DNA of 64,000 nt from Carideicomes alvinocaridis (lineage in GTDB: Bacteria; Pseudomonadota; Alphaproteobacteria; Rhodobacterales; Rhodobacteraceae): positions 124,001 to 188,000 of the forward strand of contig SRJI02000001.1 of assembly GCA_005473895.2 (NCBI GenBank), given 5' to 3'. Shown piece after piece: positions 42,033-50,580 of the stretch (within the stretch, counting starts at the first letter, position 1; each line of letters begins with the position of its first letter). The position numbers and the translations under genes were made by a program. Below the pieces are notes generated by a model, which was not told where the DNA came from, did not search any database, and was given only the letters and a program-made list of their open reading frames with translations.

Positions 42033-43997
42033 TCAAGACCAGTGGGCAACGGACCGCTTCTCGAAGCTCTCGCGGAACTGGGCGGTGGTCTTTTCCAGCA
42101 CCTCGCCGCTTTCCCAGTCGAGGATGGTGGCGTAGCGGCGCACGGCGTCCAGCGCGTCGATCTCGCCCCCGCGGTAAAGCTCCGACACCTCCGACGGTGA
42201 CATTCGCGCCCAGCCGACCCGCTTCGCGCGGATGTCCGCGCGCAGCGCCTCGGTCGCGTCCGCGTCCACCTCGTAGTCGCAGAGGTCCGCATCCTTCTCC
42301 TCGATGACCACGCCATAATCCTTCGCGGCGCGCTCCACCGAGACGTAATCGTCGATCACGTCCTCGCGGACCGCCTGCGGATCACGCTCCAGCGGATCGC
42401 CGAAGCCGCCTCCGCCCGCCGTCGGCCGCGCGAATTCGTCGCCGGTATGGACGCTGTAGTCCGAGAAGACCGAGCCAAGCCATTTCGCATGCTCCTCCCC
42501 CTCGCGGCGGATCGACAGCCCGTGCGGCATCGACGGCAGCCCGCCCTCGACGCCCCAGACCACCGCGCGTTCGCGGTCGCAGATGTAGGACATGACGGCG
42601 TCTTCGCTCTCCAGCAGGACAGAGGTCTTCTGTACCCCGGTCCCGCCGCGCCACTTGCCGGGCCCTGCACTGTCGCGGAGGATCTGGAACTCGGTCGTGC
42701 GGGTCGGGTTGACCCGCTCGTTCCCCTCGTTCGGCTGGGACATGAGGCCGGTGCCGAAGCAGGCCGTCGTCACGTCCGATCCGTCCTTTCCGTTCCGTCC
42801 GCCCCAGCCCCCGGGAAGCCATTCGTAGAACATGAAGATGGGCTTCTCGGGGCTCCGAAGGTCGCGCCCGCCCGCCAGCAGGTATTCGAGGTTGAAGGCA
42901 CAGGCGATGGCCCGGTCGGGCATGATCTGCGACCACATCTCGAAGATCGCGTTCATGATCTTCTCGAAGGGCATCAGGAAGCCCGTGACCGCCACCGGCC
43001 ATTCCGCGCTGACCACGCTGCCCTTCGGCGCGGTGATGTCGATCATGCGGTAGAAGCCCGAGTTCAGCGGCAGGTCGGGAAAGAAGGTCTTCATCCCCGC
43101 GACCACGGCCGAGAAGGTCGCGCCGGGGGCCGAGTTGTAGATCGACGCGATGGTCGCATGGCTTCCGGTGAAGTCGTAGTGGATGCGGTCGCCCTCGATG
43201 GTCATCTTCACGCGGATGGGGATCATCCCCTCGCCCTGACCCGGATCGCGGTCGATGTGGTCCACCGTCTCCCACGTCCCGTCGGGCAGCGCCGCGATGC
43301 GCTGGCGGGCGGCGCGTTCGACATAGTCCTGCACCTCGCGCATGCCCTGGAGCACCTGCTCGCGGCCGTACTTCTTCACCAGGCGCAGCAGCTCGCGTTC
43401 GGCCACCGCGGTGGCGCTGGCCTGGCTATGGATGTCGCCGATGATCGAGGCCGGGTCGCGGGTGTTCGCGGCCAGCAGGCCCGCGACGTCGTGGCAGAAC
43501 TCGCCCGCCCGGAACAGGCGCACGGGCGTGATGCGGACCGCCTCGCGAAACATGTCGCGCGCGCTCACGTCGAAGGAGCCGGGAACCGAGCCGCCCAGGT
43601 CCGACCAATGGCCGTTCGACTGCGAGAAGCCGATCAGCGTGTCGTCGTCGAAGATGGGCCGGACAAGCCGCACGTCCGAGAAATGGGTGCCCCCGGCATA
43701 GGGGTCGTTGATGGCATAGACATCGCCGGGCAGCATCTCGCCCTCGAAGGTGCGGATCACGTCCTTGCAGGTGAAGTGAAGCGTCCCGACATGCACCGCG
43801 ATGTCCTGGTTGCCCTGCGCGACCGAGTTGCCCTCCGCGTCGTGCAGCCCGTTCGAGAAGTCGCGGTTGTAGATCACGAAGGAATAGCAGGTACGGAGCA
43901 TCTGCTCGGCCATCTGGTCGACCGAGGTGATGAACGAGTTCTTGAGAACCTCGAAGGTGACGGGGTCCAGCGGCTGCTGCGTGGCTTGGGTCATCAT
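42033..43997 (-). CDS. hyuB: Hydantoinase B / 5-oxoprolinase beta family
   Basis: 654 residues, slightly longer than the usual roughly 550-600. 'DPVTFEVLKNSFITSVDQMA' opens the protein; 'LHDAEGNSVAQGNQDIAVHVG', 'PGDVYAINDPYAGGTHFSDV' and 'FYEWLPGGWGGRNGKDG' are HyuB signatures. It is the partner subunit for ATP-dependent cleavage of cyclic amides. ATG doublet at the start (43997 or 43994). Follows hyuA by 3 bp. Confidence 0.93.
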   Translation of the reverse strand: MMTQATQQPLDPVTFEVLKNSFITSVDQMAEQMLRTCYSFVIYNRDFSNGLHDAEGNSVAQGNQDIAVHVGTLHFTCKDVIRTFEGEMLPGDVYAINDPYAGGTHFSDVRLVRPIFDDDTLIGFSQSNGHWSDLGGSVPGSFDVSARDMFREAVRITPVRLFRAGEFCHDVAGLLAANTRDPASIIGDIHSQASATAVAERELLRLVKKYGREQVLQGMREVQDYVERAARQRIAALPDGTWETVDHIDRDPGQGEGMIPIRVKMTIEGDRIHYDFTGSHATIASIYNSAPGATFSAVVAGMKTFFPDLPLNSGFYRMIDITAPKGSVVSAEWPVAVTGFLMPFEKIMNAIFEMWSQIMPDRAIACAFNLEYLLAGGRDLRSPEKPIFMFYEWLPGGWGGRNGKDGSDVTTACFGTGLMSQPNEGNERVNPTRTTEFQILRDSAGPGKWRGGTGVQKTSVLLESEDAVMSYICDRERAVVWGVEGGLPSMPHGLSIRREGEEHAKWLGSVFSDYSVHTGDEFARPTAGGGGFGDPLERDPQAVREDVIDDYVSVERAAKDYGVVIEEKDADLCDYEVDADATEALRADIRAKRVGWARMSPSEVSELYRGGEIDALDAVRRYATILDWESGEVLEKTTAQFRESFEKRSVAHWS

Positions 43998-44000
43998 GGG

Positions 44001-46028
44001 TCAGCCCTTCGTTTCGATGCGGATGTTGAGGTAGGGATCGACCTGCGCGGTCATCCCGGGCGGGACCACGGTGGTCGAGTCGAGCTGTTCGATCACGGCG
44101 GGGCCGGTCAGCGTCGCGCCCGCGGGCAGGTCCTCGCGCCGGTAGATGGCGGTGTCGTGGGCCGTGCCGTCGAACCAGACCTGCCGGCGGCCGGCAGGCT
44201 CGGGCTTGGTAGTGCCCGCCTCATGTTTCTGAAGCTCGGCCTTGGGGACGAGGCCCACGGCCTTCACCGCCACGCGGAAAAGGCTCACCTCGGCTTCCTT
44301 GCGGGAGTAGTTGTATTCCCGCTCATGCGCGGCGTGGAAGCCGTCGACCAGCTCGGCGACATCGCTGACCTTCGCCGGCACCGGCACCTGGAGCGAGCGC
44401 CACTGGCCCTGGTACATCATCTCGGCCGTGCGGGTCAGGACCATGTCCTTCTCCTCCACGCCCTCCCGCGTGAGCTGGGCGCGGGCCTCGTCCTCGATCC
44501 GGGCAAAGGCCGCTTCCAGGTCGACGGCGTCGATCTCCGCCGTCCGCTTCATGTAGCTGTCCGAGAAGTCGTGCTGCACGTCGACCAGCAGGCAGCCCAG
44601 CGCCGAGGTCACGCCGGGGTTCGGGGGCACGATCACCGTGGGGATCGACAGCTCCCGCGCCACCGCCGCGCCATGCAGGGCCCCGGCCCCGCCGAATGCA
44701 CAGAGCGCGAAGTCGCGGGGATCGTAGCCGCGCGAGATCGACAGCAGGCGCACCGCGTTCGCCATGTTGGCGTTGGCGACCCGCAGGATCGCTTCGGCCG
44801 CCTCGTGCAGCTCCATCCCGAAAGGCTCGGCCACGGTGCGGCGCACGGCGTCCTCGGCCAGCTGCGGGTCGAGCTCGATCTTGCCGCCTGCGAGCGAGGA
44901 GCCCAGCCGGCCCAGCACCACGTTGGCGTCGGTGTTGGTCGCCACCTCGTTGCCGTTCCGATAGCAGGCCGGCCCCGGGAAGGCGCCCGCCGATTGCGGC
45001 CCGTTCCGGAGCGAGCCGCCCTCGTCCTGCCAGGCGAGCGAGCCGCCGCCCGCGCCGATGGTCATCACCTCGATCGACGGAAAGCGGATCGGGTAGCCGT
45101 ATTCGATGTACCAGTCCTTGGTGATCCGCGGCTCGCCCTCGAACGACACCGACACGTCCGTCGAGGTGCCGCCCATGTCGAAGCCGATCGTGTTCGGGAA
45201 GCCGCAGAGGTTGCCGATGAACCGGCTTGCTATCGCCCCCGCCGCGATGCCCGACCCGGCGAGCCGCGCCGCGAAGTCGCGCACGGCATGGGGCGTCATC
45301 ACCCCGCCGCCGGTGTGCAGCAGGAGGAGATCGCGCTGGTAGCCGCCCTCCGCCAGCTTGTCGCCGAGCCGCGAGACGTAGTCGACCACCACCGGCGACA
45401 CCACGGCATTGGCCATGGTGGTCGAGAACCGCTCGTGCTCGAAGATCTCGGGCATGATCTCGGCCGAGATCGAGACCGGCACCCCGGGCATGACCTCCTT
45501 CAGGATGTCGCGCATCCGCTTCTCGTTCGTGGCGTTGACGTAGGAATTCATGAAGCAGACCGCGATCGACTTCACGCCGCGCTTCTTGAGCACCTCGGCC
45601 ACGCGCCGGGCGTCATCCTCGTTCAGCGCGGTCAGGATCCGGCCCTCGGCATCGACCCGTTCGCGCACCGTCAGCCGGTCGCGGCGCGGGATGTAGGGCT
45701 TGGCCACGTCCTTGTAGGTGTCCCAGAGATCCTCCTTGTTCGCACGCCGGATCTCGACCACGTCGCGGAACCCCTCGGTGCAGACCATCGCCGTGCGCGG
45801 CAGGTTCCGGGTGATGAGCGCGTTGGTCGCGACGGTCGTCCCGTGCGAGAACATGGACACCTGCGCAAGGTCGATGCCCGCGATGTCGATCCCGTCCATC
45901 ACGGCTTTCATGGGATCGTCGGGAGTGGAGGAGGTCTTCTCGATCCGGATCGCGCCGGTCGCCTCGTCCATGACGCAGATATCGGTGAAGGTGCCGCCCA
46001 CGTCGACGGCGACTCTAGTGTTGGTCAT
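44001..46028 (-). CDS. hyuA: Hydantoinase A / 5-oxoprolinase alpha family
   Basis: 675 residues. N-terminal 'RVAVDVGGTFTDICVMDEAT' is the ATP-binding actin-like phosphate loop; 'GFDMGGTSTDVSVSFEGEP', 'MTIGAGGGSLAW', 'GAFPGPACY' and 'FGGAGALHG' are further family signatures. With HyuB it uses ATP to open hydantoins, 5-oxoproline or N-methylhydantoin-like rings. Same operon as hyuB; an AraC-type gene on the same strand lies 106 bp upstream. No importer is adjacent, so it may share one from a neighbouring module. Confidence 0.93.
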   Translation of the reverse strand: MTNTRVAVDVGGTFTDICVMDEATGAIRIEKTSSTPDDPMKAVMDGIDIAGIDLAQVSMFSHGTTVATNALITRNLPRTAMVCTEGFRDVVEIRRANKEDLWDTYKDVAKPYIPRRDRLTVRERVDAEGRILTALNEDDARRVAEVLKKRGVKSIAVCFMNSYVNATNEKRMRDILKEVMPGVPVSISAEIMPEIFEHERFSTTMANAVVSPVVVDYVSRLGDKLAEGGYQRDLLLLHTGGGVMTPHAVRDFAARLAGSGIAAGAIASRFIGNLCGFPNTIGFDMGGTSTDVSVSFEGEPRITKDWYIEYGYPIRFPSIEVMTIGAGGGSLAWQDEGGSLRNGPQSAGAFPGPACYRNGNEVATNTDANVVLGRLGSSLAGGKIELDPQLAEDAVRRTVAEPFGMELHEAAEAILRVANANMANAVRLLSISRGYDPRDFALCAFGGAGALHGAAVARELSIPTVIVPPNPGVTSALGCLLVDVQHDFSDSYMKRTAEIDAVDLEAAFARIEDEARAQLTREGVEEKDMVLTRTAEMMYQGQWRSLQVPVPAKVSDVAELVDGFHAAHEREYNYSRKEAEVSLFRVAVKAVGLVPKAELQKHEAGTTKPEPAGRRQVWFDGTAHDTAIYRREDLPAGATLTGPAVIEQLDSTTVVPPGMTAQVDPYLNIRIETKG

Positions 46029-46134
46029 CTCGGATCCTTCGTTTGTTTGGGCAAGGGGCGCCCGTCGCCCGAAGCGGCGCTTCGGTCGTGAGGTCGGACA
46101 GGGTCGGTGTGTCTGGCGGCGCGGCCGCCCGGGA

Positions 46135-47082
46135 TCAGCCCGTCAGGCGGGCACGCTGCGCCGCCTTCCGGGTTTCGGTCGGCGTGCAGCCGAACCGCTT
46201 GCGGTAGTTCCGCGAGAACTGGGACTGGTCCGTGAACCCCCAGCGATAGGCGATTTCCGCCACCGACTGGCCGCTGGCGGGCATCTGCAGCTCTTCCCGG
46301 CAGCGGGCCAGCCGCCGTTCCCGGATGAAGCCGTTGATCGACTGGTCCGTCTCGAAGAACAGCTGCTGCAGGTAGCGCAGCGAGATGCCGCAGGCATCCG
46401 CCACGTCCTGCGGCGACAGGTCCGGGGTCTTGAGGTTGTCGCGGATCACCTGCTCGGCCCGGGCGAGGTGGGCCGCGCGGATCGAGGAGGTGCCGCTGCC
46501 CAGCACCCGCTCATCGCCGCGGATCGTCAGGCAGAGCAGTTCCAGAAGATGCTGCCCGGCGGCATCGCGCGCGGCATCGTCGAGGTGGTCGACATGGGCG
46601 ACCATCGTCCGCAGGCTCGACAGGAAATAGGAGGCCACGCCGGAGGTCGCATCGAATGTCAGCCCGCCCAGCCGTTCCGAGGCGCCGATCCGCGACCGCA
46701 CGCTGGCGGTCGGCACCTTCAGCACCCACTGGCGGTTGCGGCGCGCGTGCCAGTATTCGTAGGGAGCGTCGCTCCGCTCGACCACGAAGCCGCCCGGCTT
46801 GCAGGTCGTGCGGCGGCTGCCCTGGACGAACTGGACCTCGTCATCCTCGGGGATCGCCACCAGCAGCGAGCTTTCGGTCTCGCTCAGCAGATGCCGGTTG
46901 TTGCGCCGATAGATCAGCCCGTCGCAGTGAATACGGGACAGCCCGATGCAACCCAGCGACCAGGCGTCCATGTCGCCGCGAAAGCCCCGGTCGTCGCGCG
47001 TTTCGATATCCAGCGGGAAATAGGCCTGTGACACCTTCTGCTGCCAAAACTCGCGTCCCGCCGTCAGATCCTGTCTCAACAT
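46135..47082 (-). CDS. AraC-family transcriptional regulator
   Basis: 315 residues from the ATG at 47080-47082, chosen for the upstream GGGAGGCG; the frame is open another 21 codons. N-terminal AraC-binding-like (cupin-like) domain, about 1-200, of the FeaR/OruR type. C-terminal double helix-turn-helix at about 215-310 ('LSPQDVADACGISLRYLQQL' and 'SVAEIAYRWGFTDQSQFSR'). Immediately upstream of hyuAB and on the same strand, so it may control that operon. Confidence 0.92.
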   Translation of the reverse strand: MLRQDLTAGREFWQQKVSQAYFPLDIETRDDRGFRGDMDAWSLGCIGLSRIHCDGLIYRRNNRHLLSETESSLLVAIPEDDEVQFVQGSRRTTCKPGGFVVERSDAPYEYWHARRNRQWVLKVPTASVRSRIGASERLGGLTFDATSGVASYFLSSLRTMVAHVDHLDDAARDAAGQHLLELLCLTIRGDERVLGSGTSSIRAAHLARAEQVIRDNLKTPDLSPQDVADACGISLRYLQQLFFETDQSINGFIRERRLARCREELQMPASGQSVAEIAYRWGFTDQSQFSRNYRKRFGCTPTETRKAAQRARLTG

Positions 47083-47377
47083 CGTTTCGCCTCCCTGCCC
47101 GGCCACGCTTGACCGGATTCGTCGAGCTGGCAACAAGCCTAGCATGGCTGGCCGCGAACTCTTGACGGTCTGCGCTCAAATTTTGGCGGTTTCGCGCGGC
47201 GGGGCGAAACGGGAGGCGGGTGGTCCGATGCCAGGTCCGGGTGCCGTCAGACTGCTCGACAACGCGATTCTAGCCCATCTTAGCCGTTCGTGGCAGCGCA
47301 ACAGGGGTCGCAGAAGGCGGGAAGCCGGCTTTTGTTGCAGTTTGCGCGGATGTCCGAATGCGGGAACTGAGCCCTCC
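47083..47377. other. Intergenic region, promoter of the araC-type gene
   Basis: About 295 bp without a supported gene. It carries the promoter of the leftward AraC gene near 47090-47160 and the 3' flank of the TPR regulator. No strong hairpin or repeat noticed. Confidence 0.4.
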
Positions 47378-48919
47378 TCAGAACCCGTAGGCCTGCAACC
47401 GGGCACGGATCTCGTCGCGGGATGCGGCATCGCGTGTAGGGAAGGCGGCGAAATAGGCCGAGGCGTTGGCATCGGGCCTGAGGCGGCGCGCCTCCTGTCG
47501 CCAGCGGTTCGCCTGGTCGTGGCGCTCCGCCATCGCGTTCGCGGCGACGGCGATCATGGCGATAAGGTAATGCGCGCCGGGAGCCGTGGCGGCGCGGTCC
47601 GCCCAGTCGGCCGCTGCGGCGTGATCGCCCTGCTGGAGCAAGAGTTGCGCCCGAACACCGTGGACCCCGTAGAGAAGGGGGTCGAGCGGGCTGAGATGCA
47701 GCGACCGTTCGAGCGCCCCCAGCGTGGCGGGCGCGTCTCCGGTCAGCATGGAGGTGAAGGCGGAGGCATAGTAGCCCTGTGCGAAGTTGGGGTTGAGGCT
47801 GGTGGCGCGGGTCAGCCATTCCGACGCGACCTCGGGTTCATCGGTGAGCCAGTGCGAGCGGCCCATGGTGAAATTCGCGAAGGGATCGAGCGGGTCGAGC
47901 TCCAGACTCCGCTCGGCATGACGCCGCGCGGCACCGATGGCGGCCTCCGGGTCCGGCCCGAGCCGCAGGAAGGCTTCGAGAAAGCTCGTGAAGGACAGCC
48001 CGGCCTCGGCGCGGGCAAAGCGCGGGTCGGCCGCGGCGGCGCAGGTGAAATGTTCTCGCGCGCAGGCCGTGTCGAAGGCCGTGAAACGGTAGAGGTGGCG
48101 CAGGCCCAGGTGATAGTCCGCCCAGGCATCCAGCCCCTCCGGTCCGCGGGACAGGGCGATCTGCGCCTCGTGGAACGGAATATGCGTCTCGAGCGCGGCG
48201 ACCAGGTGCGCGACGATCCGTTCCCGCAGCTCGTCGATCTCGGCAAGGGCGGCGTTCAGCCGGTCGGCCCAGATGACCTCGTGGGTGCCGGCCTCGGTCA
48301 GCTCGATCGACACCGCGATCCTGCGGCTGTCCCCCTCGACGACGCCGGAGAGCAGGTAGCGCGCGTCGAGCGCGGTGGCCGTGACACCCCTGTCGGTCTC
48401 ATGGCCGAAGCGGAAGGAAGAGCCCCGCGCGATCACCGCGAGCCAGCGCAGCCGTGACAGCGCCTCGATGATCTCGTGCGGGATGGCTTCGCCCAGGAGC
48501 GGCAGCTCGGGCGCATTGCCCAGCGGTCGAAACGGCAGGACGGCGATCGAGGGGCGCCCCATCGGGTGGCTGACCGCCCCGTCATCGCGTGCTGTCGAAG
48601 CCTCGGCCGGCGGCGCCCGGACCTGCGCCACGAAGCGGAAACCGCGGCCGTGCACGGTGCGGATGAAGACCTGCCGCACACCGTCGTCGCCCAGGGCCTG
48701 CCGGGCCGAGCGGATGCGGCTGGAAATGCTGGCGTCCGAGACTGCCCGTGCCTGCCAGACCTCGGTGACAAGCTCATCCTTCGTCACCATGCGGTCGCGG
48801 TTCCGGACCAGGTGGATCAGCAGCGAAAGAACCTGCGGCTCGACCGGGACCGGCGCACCGGCACGGCTGAGCTGGAAATGCTCGGGGTCGAGCCGGAGAT
48901 CTCCGAAACACCACGCCAT
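47378..48919 (-). CDS. CadC/OmpR-type winged-helix regulator with TolB-like and TPR domains
   Basis: 513 residues. DNA-binding winged helix of the OmpR/CadC type at about 1-100 ('LRLDPEHFQLSRAG', 'HLVRNRDRMVTKDELVTEVW' and 'TVHGRGFRFVA'). Then a TolB/FlgO-like domain (about 120-250; 'SIAVLPFRPLGNAPELPLLG') and several TPR-like helices to the C-terminus ('AERSLELDPLDPFANFTMGR'). No membrane helix is evident, unlike true CadC, so it should sense in the cytoplasm. Divergent from the cupin-cysK-decarboxylase genes and probably their regulator. Confidence 0.88.
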   Translation of the reverse strand: MAWCFGDLRLDPEHFQLSRAGAPVPVEPQVLSLLIHLVRNRDRMVTKDELVTEVWQARAVSDASISSRIRSARQALGDDGVRQVFIRTVHGRGFRFVAQVRAPPAEASTARDDGAVSHPMGRPSIAVLPFRPLGNAPELPLLGEAIPHEIIEALSRLRWLAVIARGSSFRFGHETDRGVTATALDARYLLSGVVEGDSRRIAVSIELTEAGTHEVIWADRLNAALAEIDELRERIVAHLVAALETHIPFHEAQIALSRGPEGLDAWADYHLGLRHLYRFTAFDTACAREHFTCAAAADPRFARAEAGLSFTSFLEAFLRLGPDPEAAIGAARRHAERSLELDPLDPFANFTMGRSHWLTDEPEVASEWLTRATSLNPNFAQGYYASAFTSMLTGDAPATLGALERSLHLSPLDPLLYGVHGVRAQLLLQQGDHAAAADWADRAATAPGAHYLIAMIAVAANAMAERHDQANRWRQEARRLRPDANASAYFAAFPTRDAASRDEIRARLQAYGF

Positions 48920-48931
48920 ACTCCATGATAA

Positions 48932-48953
48932 TGCAGAATCAGGCCGTTCTGCA
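48932..48953. promoter_or_regulatory. Palindrome between the TPR regulator and the cupin gene
   Basis: Perfect inverted repeat TGCAGAA TCAGGCCG TTCTGCA, 12 bp before the regulator start and 103 bp before the cupin ATG. Position fits an operator used by the regulator. Confidence 0.5.
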
Positions 48954-49055
48954 CGAATTCTTCAGACCGTCATCAAGCTTCGCCCGGACACCGCGCCTAT
49001 GGTCGGTGACATGCCGGATGTCCCCGGCAGGAACCACGCAGAAGGGAGACGGAAG

Positions 49056-49424
49056 ATGCTGGACCGAACCATCGAGACACGGCGCTTCGTCACCCCCGAC
49101 GAGCACCTCGACATGAAGGAGCGCGGGGGGACCTCCATCATCCGGATGAAAGGCGGCAGCGCGGGAATGCAGGCGGTCTTCGAGCCCGGCTGGACCTGGG
49201 AGGTCGACGAGACACCGCTTCTGGGGTCGCCCGAGTCCTGCCCGATGCGGCACAAGGGCTACTACATGTCGGGCGAGCTTGTCGTCCGCATGCTCGAGAC
49301 CTGCGCGGAGACCCGGCTTCGGCCCGGCGACTTCTTCGAGATTCCGCCGGGGCATGACGCCTATGTCGCCGGCGACGAACGGGTGGAACTCATCCTCTTC
49401 GAGTCCGCCGAACATCAGCACTGA
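49056..49424 (+). CDS. Small cupin-domain protein
   Basis: 122 residues from the ATG at 49056, preceded by GAAGGGAG. Single cupin barrel: 'GGSAGMQAVFEPGWTWE' and 'LRPGDFFEIPPGHDAYV' form the two cupin motifs. The metal-binding His/Glu set looks incomplete: motif 1 lacks the usual H-x-H ('VDETPLLGSPESCP'), so it may not bind metal as standard dioxygenases do. Possible roles are ligand binding or an accessory function in the pathway below. First gene of the rightward cluster. Confidence 0.8.
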   Translation: MLDRTIETRRFVTPDEHLDMKERGGTSIIRMKGGSAGMQAVFEPGWTWEVDETPLLGSPESCPMRHKGYYMSGELVVRMLETCAETRLRPGDFFEIPPGHDAYVAGDERVELILFESAEHQH

Positions 49425-49434
49425 CTGCAAGCCA

Positions 49435-49467
49435 CCGTCGCGCCGGGGCGATTGCCCCACGTGACGG
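49435..49467 (+). promoter_or_regulatory. Two-tier stem-loop between cupin and cysK-like genes
   Basis: Outer arms CCGTC/GACGG and inner arms GGGGC/GCCCC around a GATT loop. Located 10 bp after the cupin stop and 30 bp before the next ATG. Could attenuate or stabilise the message. Confidence 0.4.
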
Positions 49468-49497
49468 CCGCGCCACAAGATAGGAAAGAGAGATACG

Positions 49498-50577
49498 ATG
49501 GACGCCATGACCATGCGAAGCACCGAAGGTCGCGGGAAGCTGTTCGGCAGCATTCTCGACACGATCGGAGATACCCCCACCGTGCGGCTCAACACGCTCG
49601 CGCCCTCGGGCGTGGAGCTCTACGTGAAGGCGGAATTCTTCAACCCCGCCGGCTCGGTCAAGGACCGGCTGGCGCTCAGCATCATCGAGGAGGCCGAGCG
49701 CGACGGCAGCCTTGCCCCCGGACAGACGGTGGTCGAGGCGACCTCGGGCAACACCGGGATCGGCCTGGCGATGGTCTGCGCGGCCAAGGGCTATCCGCTC
49801 GTGGTGACAATGGCCGACAGTTTCTCGGTCGAGCGGCGAAAGCTGATGCGCATGCTGGGCGCCAAGGTGGTCCTAACCCCGCGCGCCGAGAAGGGCTTTG
49901 GAATGTACCGCAAGGCGGTCGAGCTGGCCGAGGCCAACGGCTGGTTCCTGGCCCGCCAGTTCGAGACCGCCGCCAACGCCCGCATCCACGAGAACACGAC
50001 CGCGCGCGAGATCCTCTCGGATTTCAGCGGCGGGCGGCTGGACTACTGGGTGACCGGCTACGGCACCGGCGGCACGGTCACCGGCGTTGGCCGCGTGCTG
50101 CGCCGCGAGCGGCCCGAAACGAAGATCATCCTTTCCGAGCCCGGCAATGCGCAGCTCCTGGGCAGCGGACAGGCGCAGCCGCGCAATGCCGATCATTCAC
50201 CCGCCGGCAGCCACCCGGCCTTCGAGCCGCACCCGATCCAGGGCTGGACGCCGGACTTCATTCCGCACGTATTGCAGGAAGCCGTGGATTCCGCGCTCTA
50301 TGACAAGGTGATACCCGTGCCCGGCCCGGACGGCATCGCCTGGGCCCAGAAGCTCGCGCAGCGGGAAGGTATCCTGACGGGGATTTCCGGCGGCGCCACC
50401 TTCGCGGTCGCCATGCAGATCGCCGAGAAGGCGGAGCCCGGGACCGTCATCCTCTGCATGCTGCCGGACACGGGCGAACGCTACATGTCCACGCCGCTCT
50501 TCGAGACGATCCCCGAAGAGATGACGGACGACGAGGTGGCGCTGTCGCGCTCCACCCCCGGCTACCAGATGGGGTGA
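49498..50577 (+). CDS. PLP-dependent cysteine-synthase-family enzyme
   Basis: 359 residues. Fold-type II PLP enzyme: the PLP Lys in 'NPAGSVKDRLA', the carboxylate loop 'EATSGNTGIGLAM', the phosphate cradle 'GYGTGGTVTGVGR', and the C-terminal 'GISGGATFAVAM'. These show a beta-replacement enzyme related to O-acetylserine sulfhydrylase. An insert at about 217-242 ('NAQLLGSGQAQPRNADHSPA', continuing) replaces the short loop of CysK, so acceptor specificity may differ. RBS AGGAAAGAGAG upstream. Followed after 3 bp by a decarboxylase gene, implying its amino-acid product is decarboxylated. Confidence 0.88.
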   Translation: MDAMTMRSTEGRGKLFGSILDTIGDTPTVRLNTLAPSGVELYVKAEFFNPAGSVKDRLALSIIEEAERDGSLAPGQTVVEATSGNTGIGLAMVCAAKGYPLVVTMADSFSVERRKLMRMLGAKVVLTPRAEKGFGMYRKAVELAEANGWFLARQFETAANARIHENTTAREILSDFSGGRLDYWVTGYGTGGTVTGVGRVLRRERPETKIILSEPGNAQLLGSGQAQPRNADHSPAGSHPAFEPHPIQGWTPDFIPHVLQEAVDSALYDKVIPVPGPDGIAWAQKLAQREGILTGISGGATFAVAMQIAEKAEPGTVILCMLPDTGERYMSTPLFETIPEEMTDDEVALSRSTPGYQMG

Positions 50578-50580
50578 GCG

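Noticed and set aside
42447-46091. Open plus-strand frame of over 1200 codons opposite hyuA and hyuB
   Set aside because: It is the GC-rich antisense of two well-matched genes, is dominated by His, Arg, Gly and Val, and has no family resemblance or ribosome binding site.
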